This document shows, one piece after another, positions 1-5,644 of a stretch of DNA of 9,784 bases (position 1 is its first letter; each line of letters opens with the position of its first letter). Under the pieces are notes generated by a model. The model searched no databases. It saw nothing but the letters and a program-made list of their open reading frames with translations, and was not told where the DNA came from. This stretch comes from Syntrophales bacterium (GTDB lineage Bacteria; Desulfobacterota; Syntrophia; Syntrophales; UBA2251): the NCBI GenBank assembly GCA_023230905.1, contig JALNWL010000085.1, positions 1 to 9,784 on the forward strand, given 5' to 3'. A program made the position numbers and the translations under genes.

Positions 1-957
1 ATGGACGAAGAGGGCGGGATCGCCAGGAAACTGTTCGTCATGGGCGTCGAAGCGGCGAAACGGAAACGCGAACTGGCCGCCGAGGGGAAGACCTGTCTCA
101 TGACCAACCTGAAGTTCAAGCTGACCGACAAGATCGTGTTCCAGAAGATCCGCGAGAAAATGGGCGGGCGGCTGAAGGGTGCCATGACGGGCAGCGCCGC
201 CATGAACGTGGAGATCGCGAACTTCTTCTTCGACGTCGGGATACCCACGTACGACTGCTACGGCATGACGGAGACCTCACCGGCCATTGCCATGAACGCC
301 TCCTACGCTTACCGTCTGGGGTCGGTCGGCCGCGCCATTGAAAAAGTGAGGATCGAGATCGACCGCTCCGTCGTCGAGGAAACCGCAAAGGATGGCGAGA
401 TCGTCGTCTACGGACCGAATGTCATGCAAGGGTACCACAACAAACCGGAAGAGACCCGGCAGGTCATGACGCCCGACGGCGGCATCCGGACGGGAGATCG
501 CGGCCGTCTGGATGAGGACGGGTATCTTTACATTACCGGACGGATCAAGGAACAATTCAAGCTGGAAAACGGCAAGTTCGTCTTCCCCGCCGCGTTGGAG
601 GAGGACATCTGTCTCAACCCGTACGTGGCAAACGCCCTGATCTATGGAGAGAACCGCCCCTACACCGTCTGCCTGGTCGTACCGGACTTCTTTTCGCTCG
701 AACAGTACGCCGAGAAGCACAAGCTGCCGGTGGACATGAAGGCGCTCGTCGAGCACAAGGAGATTCAAGACCTGATCGCACAGGAAATCACCGATATGCT
801 GAAGGGCAAGTACGGCGGCTATGAAATTCCGAAAAAGTATTACCTGCTCGCGGAGAATTTCTCTCTGGAAAACGGCACGCTGACGCAGACCATGAAGGTG
901 AAGCGGAAGGTGGTTCTCGAACGATATATGGACAAGATCGAGGCGCTTTACCGGTAG
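1..957 (+). CDS. Long-chain acyl-CoA ligase (AMP-forming), C-terminal part, 5' truncated
   Basis: This is the C-terminal 318 residues of an ANL-superfamily adenylate-forming enzyme. Such enzymes activate a fatty acid with ATP to an acyl-adenylate and transfer it to CoA at the cytoplasmic side of the membrane. Visible motifs are the A5 motif YGMTETSP (residues 87-94), TGD at 164-166 (A7), the hinge region GRIKEQFKLENGK near 180-192 (A8), and the C-terminal lysine-rich stretch TQTMKVKRK near 295-303 (A10 region). The P-loop-like A3 motif (TSGTTGxPKG) is missing, and family members are usually about 600 residues. The gene therefore starts upstream, and the ATG at base 1 is probably an internal Met. 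It is followed after 35 nt by the PTS EIIA gene. The fatty-acid chain length preferred cannot be read from sequence; the long-chain assignment rests on overall resemblance to FadD/FAA-type proteins. Confidence 0.9.
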   Translation: MDEEGGIARKLFVMGVEAAKRKRELAAEGKTCLMTNLKFKLTDKIVFQKIREKMGGRLKGAMTGSAAMNVEIANFFFDVGIPTYDCYGMTETSPAIAMNASYAYRLGSVGRAIEKVRIEIDRSVVEETAKDGEIVVYGPNVMQGYHNKPEETRQVMTPDGGIRTGDRGRLDEDGYLYITGRIKEQFKLENGKFVFPAALEEDICLNPYVANALIYGENRPYTVCLVVPDFFSLEQYAEKHKLPVDMKALVEHKEIQDLIAQEITDMLKGKYGGYEIPKKYYLLAENFSLENGTLTQTMKVKRKVVLERYMDKIEALYR

Positions 958-972
958 CAAAGGCACAACATT

Positions 973-983
973 CAGGAAGGGGG
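973..983 (+). promoter_or_regulatory. Ribosome binding site for PTS EIIA
   Basis: A purine-rich stretch with AGGAAGGGGGAG lies about 10 nt upstream of the ATG at 993. It supports that start and independent translation initiation of the EIIA gene after the 35-nt gap that follows the acyl-CoA ligase. Confidence 0.6.
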
Positions 984-992
984 AGAGCGGAT

Positions 993-1403
993 ATGATCGG
1001 TGTGCTTATCGTTACGCACGGCAATCTTGGTGCAGAACTGATCAAGGCGGCAGAACTGATCAAGGGAAGCCTCGAGGGGATTGTCCCCGTATCGGTGGAT
1101 CAGACGAAAGGGATGGAAGAGGTCAAGAAGGAGATCACCTCCGCTCTAAAGAAACTCGACAAGGGCAAGGGCGTGCTGGTGCTCACGGATCTCTTCGGGG
1201 GAACGCCGTCGAATATTTCCCTCTCGTTCATGAAGCCCGGGAAGGTCGAGGTCCTGACCGGCGTGAACCTCCCCATGCTGCTCAAGATCGAGGACAAGCG
1301 TTCGGATATGGATTTGAATGAATTTTCCCACTATATCAAGGATTACGGTCGCAAAAACATCTCCCTCGCCAGCGAGATAATGAACAAGAAAGTCGGCGGG
1401 TAA
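993..1403 (+). CDS. PTS mannose/sorbose-family EIIA component
   Basis: A 136-residue single-domain EIIA of the mannose (Man) PTS family, a soluble cytoplasmic phosphocarrier. It accepts phosphate from HPr on a histidine and passes it to EIIB. The N-terminus MIGVLIVTHGNLG carries the expected active-site His9, and DLFGGTPSN near residues 66-74 is the conserved loop beside the active site. Length matches a stand-alone EIIA (about 130-145), whereas E. coli ManX is an EIIA-EIIB fusion. The EIIB gene follows after 9 nt. Sugar specificity cannot be deduced. In Deltaproteobacteria such proteins are often thought to be regulatory, so a signalling rather than transport role is possible. Confidence 0.93.
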   Translation: MIGVLIVTHGNLGAELIKAAELIKGSLEGIVPVSVDQTKGMEEVKKEITSALKKLDKGKGVLVLTDLFGGTPSNISLSFMKPGKVEVLTGVNLPMLLKIEDKRSDMDLNEFSHYIKDYGRKNISLASEIMNKKVGG

Positions 1404-1412
1404 ACAGGTCTC

Positions 1413-1910
1413 ATGAACGTCGTTCTGGTCCGGGTGGATAATCGGCTGGTCCACGGTCAGATCATCGAGGCGTGGATCCCCTTTACGAAGGCGGCCTGCC
1501 TTGCCGTCATCGATGACGATGTGGCGAACGACCTCTTTCGGACCACGGTCATCCGGATGGCGGTTCCGAGGGAAATCGAGGTCATCGTGAGCCGTGTGGA
1601 GGATTTTGCCGGACAGTACCTGCCGCGACCGGGAAAGGAGCCGACCATCGTCCTGTTCAGCTCCATCGACGATGTCAAGCGCGCCCGGGCATGCGGCTTT
1701 CCGATCGCGAAGCTGAATATCGGCAATATTTATGCCGACGAATGCCAGATCAAATGTTCTCCCTGTGTGCTTCTGAGCGGGAAGGATGTTGAAGTTCTTC
1801 GCGCACTGCTGAATGCGGGCGTTCAGATCGACGTCCGTCGGGTCCCCGGGGATAAGCCGCTGGACATACGCGACCTCATCGAGGGGGCGACGGGCGAATC
1901 CGTACCATGA
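1413..1910 (+). CDS. PTS mannose/sorbose-family EIIB component
   Basis: A 165-residue EIIB of the mannose/sorbose PTS family, a cytoplasmic protein that takes phosphate from EIIA and phosphorylates the incoming sugar together with the membrane subunits. The N-terminal signature VRVDNRLVHGQI contains the phosphorylated His14. LNIGNIYADECQIKCSP near residues 100-116 and the following LSGKDVEVLRALLNAGVQI match the C-terminal half of the family. Length agrees with stand-alone EIIB proteins (about 155-165). Only 9 nt separate it from EIIA and 16 nt from EIIC, so the three are one transcriptional unit. The Shine-Dalgarno sequence is weak (ACAGGT a few bases upstream), which hints at translational coupling to EIIA. 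Confidence 0.93.
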   Translation: MNVVLVRVDNRLVHGQIIEAWIPFTKAACLAVIDDDVANDLFRTTVIRMAVPREIEVIVSRVEDFAGQYLPRPGKEPTIVLFSSIDDVKRARACGFPIAKLNIGNIYADECQIKCSPCVLLSGKDVEVLRALLNAGVQIDVRRVPGDKPLDIRDLIEGATGESVP

Positions 1911-1926
1911 ATCAAGAGCTAGAGGT

Positions 1927-2622
1927 ATGGTCTTCAAGGCGATCGTCATAGCTGTCCTGGGAGGGTTCATCTGCCTTGACAGAATCGTCCTGCAAGGCAT
2001 GGTGTCTCGCCCGGTGGTCACCGGTCCGATCATCGGTTTTATCCTCGGTGACGCCTACACGGGACTGATCGTCGGGGCCTTAATGGAACTTTTCTGGATC
2101 GACCGTTCCCCCATCGGCGCGTACGTCCCGCCCAACGATACACTGGCGACCGTGGTCATCGCGGCCGCCGCGATCCTGGTGGGACAATCCATGGGCGCGA
2201 CCTCCCGGGAACTCGTCGCCCTGACCTTTCTCCTCTGCCTTCCCGCGGGCCTGCTCGGGCAGAGGCTGGACATCTGGAAGACCGCCCGGAACGAGCGGCG
2301 GGCACGTCTGGCGCTGAACGAAGTCCAGGCGGGGGACATGGACGCCGTCTCGCGCCGGCATCATCAATCCCTGCTTCAGGCCTATCTCGGCGATGTTGTC
2401 CTGATCGGGGTCATCCTCCTGCCGGCAACGCTCTTCCTCGGCTGGATTTACCCCTTTTTCCCCTTGCCGTTCATGAAGACACTCCTGGTCGTCTACTTTC
2501 TGTTGCCCGTGCTGGGGGTGGGCGTTGCCCTCAATACCATCCACGTCCGGGGGGTCATTCCGGTTTTTTGCGGGTTGTTTCTGACCATGAACGTTGTCCT
2601 GGAATTGTTCCGGTTCGTCTGA
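1927..2622 (+). CDS. PTS mannose/sorbose-family EIIC membrane component
   Basis: A 231-residue integral membrane protein of the EIIC mannose/sorbose family, which with EIID normally forms the sugar channel. Hydrophobic segments lie at about residues 3-24, 28-56, 74-90, 95-110, 153-175, 178-200 and 207-230. Family-like stretches are LDRIVLQGMVSRPVVTGPIIG near 17-37 and ELFWIDRSPIGAYVPPNDT near 54-72, with the latter matching the conserved G-A-Y-x-P-P-x-D-T loop. The frame is open further upstream to 1813, but the ATG at 1927 is preferred: it has a GAGCTAGAGG stretch just before it, clears the EIIB stop by 16 nt, and begins the hydrophobic N-terminus. E. coli ManY is somewhat longer (about 266). 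No EIID gene follows; the next gene is rimI. Confidence 0.9.
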   Translation: MVFKAIVIAVLGGFICLDRIVLQGMVSRPVVTGPIIGFILGDAYTGLIVGALMELFWIDRSPIGAYVPPNDTLATVVIAAAAILVGQSMGATSRELVALTFLLCLPAGLLGQRLDIWKTARNERRARLALNEVQAGDMDAVSRRHHQSLLQAYLGDVVLIGVILLPATLFLGWIYPFFPLPFMKTLLVVYFLLPVLGVGVALNTIHVRGVIPVFCGLFLTMNVVLELFRFV

Positions 2623-2626
2623 ACGC

Positions 2627-3121
2627 ATGGAAACGGATGTGATCATCGAGGCCATGATTTCCGAGGATATCCCCGCCGTGCTTGACATCGACGCGGACTC
2701 GTTCCGCGTCCCCTGGACACCGGGATTGTTCGAGCAGGAATTGCGGTGCGATTTTTCACGCAATCTCGTCGCGTGGATCGACGGGGGCCGGGGCCGGACG
2801 GTGATCGGCTATATCGTCTGCTGGTTGGTGGCGGAGGAAATGCACGTTCAAACTCTGGCGGTCAGAAAGGACATGCGCCGGCGAGGGATCGCCTCGCGGC
2901 TGGTCGCCGAAATGATGCGCATCGCCCGCCGCGCGCAAATTCTCGAGTCCAGCCTCGAGGTCAGACGTTCGAATCTGGCCGCGCGTGGACTCTACGAGAA
3001 ATTCGGTTTCCGCGTCAAAGGGGTAAGGCCTGCCTACTACAGCGACGTCAGGGAAGATGCCCTGATCATGGCGGCGGACGTGATGCCCCTTTCCGAAACA
3101 TGTGACCAGCGGAGTGGATGA
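2627..3121 (+). CDS. rimI: Ribosomal protein S18 N-alpha-acetyltransferase-like GNAT protein
   Basis: A 164-residue GNAT-fold acetyltransferase of the RimI type, which acetylates the N-terminal amine of a ribosomal protein (S18 in E. coli) using acetyl-CoA. The acetyl-CoA-binding motif A is VQTLAVRKDMRRRGIA (residues 74-89), with the RRRGIA pyrophosphate loop at 84-89. LEVRRSNLAARGLYEKFGF (110-128) and the tail RPAYYSDVREDALIM (134-148) are typical of RimI, including the tyrosine pair near the active site. The chosen ATG lies 4 nt after the EIIC stop and has no clear Shine-Dalgarno, suggesting translational coupling. The frame stays open to a TTG at 2594 inside EIIC, which is less likely. The last 14 or so residues past EDALIM are not conserved in my recollection of the family. 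Substrate identity is inferred by family resemblance; a different protein N-terminus is possible. Confidence 0.85.
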   Translation: METDVIIEAMISEDIPAVLDIDADSFRVPWTPGLFEQELRCDFSRNLVAWIDGGRGRTVIGYIVCWLVAEEMHVQTLAVRKDMRRRGIASRLVAEMMRIARRAQILESSLEVRRSNLAARGLYEKFGFRVKGVRPAYYSDVREDALIMAADVMPLSETCDQRSG

Positions 3122-3126
3122 GGAGG
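3121..3126 (+). promoter_or_regulatory. Ribosome binding site deciding the pyrK start
   Basis: A perfect AGGAGG begins on the last base of the rimI stop codon and lies 8 nt before the ATG at 3135. It favours that start over the in-frame ATG at 3102, which would overlap rimI and has no comparable site. Confidence 0.85.
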
Positions 3127-3134
3127 CCCTGCGG

Positions 3135-3992
3135 ATGAAATCGAAAGAGATAGCGCCGGGAGCTGTGCTGTTCAATCGGGCCCTGACTCCAGAGCACTTT
3201 CTGCTTGCCCTGTCCCTGACGCCGTCCTTCGCAAGGCCGGTTCCCGGGCAGTTCGTCATGATCCGTCCCGAAGGGGTCGGACCGCAGCTCCTCTCCAGGC
3301 CGTTCAGCCTTTACGGGTATCGCGGCAGACGCGATGGAAGCCGGATCGAACTGCTGTACCGGACCATCGGAGCCGGCACCCGGCAACTGGCCGCCCTGAA
3401 GGCGGGCGAATCCGTGGAGATTCTCGGACCGCTCGGCCGGGGTTTCACACTTGGGCCGGACGTCGATGAAGTGATTTTGCTGGCTGGCGGCATGGGGGTG
3501 GCGCCGCTTACCTTCTTCGCCGAGCGCCTCGGGCGAACCAAGGCCCCTCCGCGAGTCGTCTGCTATTTCGGCGCCAGAATCCGCGACGAGCTGATCGGTC
3601 TCGACCGGCTGTCCCCCCTGTGTTCAGAACTGCACATCGCCACCGAAGACGGCAGCTGCGGGGAGCGGGGCGTGATCACCGATCTCTTTGCGGCGAGGAT
3701 GAGACGCCATGATCCCCGCCGAGCCGCGATATACGCATGCGGCCCGAATCCCATGCTGCAGACGCTTTCCCGCATCCTTGCGGGGACGTCGCTCCGCTGC
3801 CAGGTCTCCGTCGAGGAGCGGATGGCCTGCGGCATCGGCGCCTGCCTGTGCTGTGCCACGGCTGTTGCAATGCCCGGCCGTCAGGTTTCCTACCGTCGCG
3901 TCTGCTGCGATGGGCCCGTCTTCAACCTTCGGGACCTCATCTGGGACATGACGCCCGACCACTCCGATTCCAGGGGGTGCACATCGCCATGA
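3135..3992 (+). CDS. pyrK: Dihydroorotate dehydrogenase B, FAD/[2Fe-2S] electron-transfer subunit
   Basis: A 285-residue ferredoxin-reductase-like protein that carries electrons from the FMN of PyrD to NAD+ in de novo pyrimidine synthesis. The N-terminal beta-barrel has the FAD motif RPFSLY (55-60) and the isoalloxazine-side stretch YRTIGAGTRQL (75-85). The NAD-binding lobe has LLAGGMGVAPL (115-125) and YACGPNPML (200-208). The C-terminal cluster domain is ERMACGIGACLCC (228-240) followed by RRVCCDGPVF (254-263). Expected iron ligands are C232, C237, C240 and C257. Two extra cysteines, C239 and C258, sit beside ligands. Length is a little above the usual 255-275. It ends in an ATGA overlap with pyrD, as expected for two subunits made in step. 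Confidence 0.94.
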   Translation: MKSKEIAPGAVLFNRALTPEHFLLALSLTPSFARPVPGQFVMIRPEGVGPQLLSRPFSLYGYRGRRDGSRIELLYRTIGAGTRQLAALKAGESVEILGPLGRGFTLGPDVDEVILLAGGMGVAPLTFFAERLGRTKAPPRVVCYFGARIRDELIGLDRLSPLCSELHIATEDGSCGERGVITDLFAARMRRHDPRRAAIYACGPNPMLQTLSRILAGTSLRCQVSVEERMACGIGACLCCATAVAMPGRQVSYRRVCCDGPVFNLRDLIWDMTPDHSDSRGCTSP

Positions 3993-4957
3993 AACCGTCC
4001 ACGTCCATCGACCTGAAGGTCAGCATCGGGGACCTCGTTCTCAACAATCCCGTCATGACGGCCTCGGGCACCTTCGGTTACGGCGAGGAATTCGCCCCCT
4101 ACGGCGACCTGAACCATCTGGGAGCGGTGATCGTCAAAGGGCTCTCCCTCGAGCCCAGAACCGGCAATCCCCCGCCCCGCATGATGGAAACGCCGTCCGG
4201 CATGCTCAACGCCGTCGGACTGCAGAACATCGGCGTGCGTGCCTTCATTCGGGAGAAACTGCCTTTCCTCAGACGGTTCGACTGTGCGGTCATCGCGAAC
4301 ATCTACGGTGAGACCGTCGAGGAGTACGAACGGGTCGCAGGCCTGCTGAGCCGGGCCTCCGGGGTAGCCGCGCTCGAGGTGAACATCTCCTGCCCGAATG
4401 TTCGGCGCGGCGGCATTGCTTTCGGCGCCGAGCCCGACGCCGCGGCGGAGGTCACCCGGCGCGTCAAGGCGGCGGCGGCGCTCCCCGTCATGGTCAAACT
4501 CACGCCCAATGTCACGGACATTGCCCAAATCGCCCGGGCGGTCGAGGAGGCCGGCGCAGACGCCATCTCCCTGATCAACACCCTGACCGGGATGTCGGTC
4601 GATGTCGAGAAGCGGATCCCCCATCTGGCAAACGTCACCGGCGGCCTCTCCGGTCCCGCCATTCGACCGGTCGCCCTGAGGATGGTCTGGCAGGCGGTGC
4701 AGGCCGTTTCTATCCCCGTGATCGGCGTTGGCGGCATCCTGAACGCCCGGGATGCTTTGGAATTCCTGATCGTCGGCGCCAGGGCCGTCCAGGTGGGCAC
4801 GGCCAATTTCATCCGTCCCACCGTGACGATGGAGATCATCGACGGGATATCCGCCTACCTGGAGCGGCACGCATGCCGGTCCGTGACGCAGATCATCGGC
4901 ACCCTGAAGACGCCGGAAGCCGAATTACGAAGGGGAGGGGGAGGCGAACGGACATGA
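3989..4957 (+). CDS. pyrD: Dihydroorotate dehydrogenase, class 1B catalytic subunit
   Basis: A 322-residue FMN-containing TIM-barrel enzyme oxidising dihydroorotate to orotate in the cytoplasm. Visible family motifs are NPVMTASGTFGYGEEF near 20-35, Lys50 in VKGLSLEPRTGNP, NAVGLQN at 74-80, NISCPNV (132-138) with Cys135 as the catalytic base that marks class 1 enzymes, VKLTPNV (169-175), INTLTGMSVD (196-205), GGLSGPAIRP (218-227), IGVGGI (245-250) and GARAVQVGTANF (263-274). The adjacent pyrK shows this is the NAD-linked 1B type. The start overlaps the pyrK stop (ATGA), with a GGGGG stretch about 11 nt upstream. The frame is open far upstream through pyrK, but that part is non-homologous. The C-terminus after about residue 306 is a low-complexity tail (RRGGGGERT) encoded by the next gene's ribosome binding region. 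Confidence 0.95.
   Translation: MKPSTSIDLKVSIGDLVLNNPVMTASGTFGYGEEFAPYGDLNHLGAVIVKGLSLEPRTGNPPPRMMETPSGMLNAVGLQNIGVRAFIREKLPFLRRFDCAVIANIYGETVEEYERVAGLLSRASGVAALEVNISCPNVRRGGIAFGAEPDAAAEVTRRVKAAAALPVMVKLTPNVTDIAQIARAVEEAGADAISLINTLTGMSVDVEKRIPHLANVTGGLSGPAIRPVALRMVWQAVQAVSIPVIGVGGILNARDALEFLIVGARAVQVGTANFIRPTVTMEIIDGISAYLERHACRSVTQIIGTLKTPEAELRRGGGGERT
4931..4943 (+). promoter_or_regulatory. Ribosome binding region of the MBL-fold gene inside pyrD
   Basis: A purine-only run with AGGGGAGGGGGAGG lies about 10 nt before the ATG at 4954, within the last codons of pyrD. It supports that ATG and marks the MBL gene as translationally coupled to pyrD through an ATGA overlap. Confidence 0.6.
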
Positions 4958-5637
4958 CAAAGCCGGAATGGATTGCCGAGGGGGTTTGCCAGGTGGGAGG
5001 TCCGGAGATCTCCCGGGCTGATGACGCGACCGTTTTTATCGTAGACGGTGGGGATGAACTCGCCATGATCGATTCAGGGGCCGGGCGCAGCGTCCGGAGG
5101 ATTGAAGACAACATCCGGAACGCGGGACTCGATCCCTCCCGGATCACACAGCTGATTCTGACACACTGCCATATCGATCACATCGGGGGGGCGCCCCACT
5201 TTCGCGAACGCTTTGGCTGCCGGATCCTTATCCACACCCTCGACGCCGAGGCCGTGGAGGCGGGCGACCCGAAACGCACCGCCGCGAACTGGTATGACAC
5301 GGATTTTCCTCCAACCAGAATGGACGGACGGCTGAGCGGAGACGCGGGCGCTCTGGCCATCGGAAACACCGCGCTGTCCTGGGTCCATACGCCAGGGCAC
5401 ACCCCGGGGTCGATCTGCCTTTACCTCGACCGGGCGAGCGAGCGGATCCTGTTCGGTCAGGATATCCACGGCCCTTTTCTGGCCGCCTTCGACTCAGATC
5501 TCGCTCAGTGGCGCCGGTCCATGGATAAACTCCTCGCGCTTGACGCCGACATCCTCTGCGAGGGCCATTTCGGAATCTTCAGGACAAAGCCAAGCGTCCA
5601 GCGCTACATTCAGCGCACCCTCGACCAGAACCGGTGA
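4954..5637 (+). CDS. Metallo-beta-lactamase-fold hydrolase
   Basis: A 227-residue member of the metallo-beta-lactamase superfamily, probably a cytoplasmic two-metal hydrolase since no signal peptide is visible. The metal-binding signature is complete: H71-x-H73-x-D75-H76 in LTHCHIDHIGG, H149 in TPGHTPGS, D170 in GQDIHGP, and H205 in CEGHFGIF. This layout (TPGHTPGS plus GQD) resembles the glyoxalase II-like and generic MBL hydrolase groups, so a thioester or ester substrate is possible, but none can be assigned. The start overlaps the pyrD stop (ATGA) and is preceded by a purine-rich ribosome binding region; an open frame further upstream is not used. It is the last gene of the operon. Linkage to pyrKD suggests co-expression, but no known step in pyrimidine synthesis needs such an enzyme (dihydroorotase is of the amidohydrolase fold). 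Confidence 0.88.
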   Translation: MTKPEWIAEGVCQVGGPEISRADDATVFIVDGGDELAMIDSGAGRSVRRIEDNIRNAGLDPSRITQLILTHCHIDHIGGAPHFRERFGCRILIHTLDAEAVEAGDPKRTAANWYDTDFPPTRMDGRLSGDAGALAIGNTALSWVHTPGHTPGSICLYLDRASERILFGQDIHGPFLAAFDSDLAQWRRSMDKLLALDADILCEGHFGIFRTKPSVQRYIQRTLDQNR

Positions 5638-5644
5638 TCCTCCC

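Noticed and set aside
277..966. Long minus-strand open frame (229 codons) opposite the acyl-CoA ligase
   Set aside because: It lies antisense to a clearly conserved protein, resembles no family I know, and such frames arise easily in GC-rich genes.
1146..2033. Minus-strand open frame of 295 codons opposite EIIA-EIIB-EIIC
   Set aside because: It crosses three well-supported genes, and its translation is rich in the Arg, Asp and His typical of shadow frames.
3102..3134. Upstream ATG of pyrK at 3102
   Set aside because: It would overlap rimI by 20 nt, lacks a ribosome binding site, and adds residues not typical of the family; the ATG at 3135 has AGGAGG 8 nt before it.
3737..3988. N-terminal extension of pyrD through the pyrK gene
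   Set aside because: The extra residues are the out-of-frame reading of the PyrK iron-sulfur domain; the known PyrD N-terminus begins at the ATG at 3989.
3890..4870. Minus-strand open frame of 326 codons opposite pyrD
   Set aside because: It is antisense to pyrD, whose motifs are unmistakable; the translation is low-complexity (G, D, R, H rich) with no recognisable domain.
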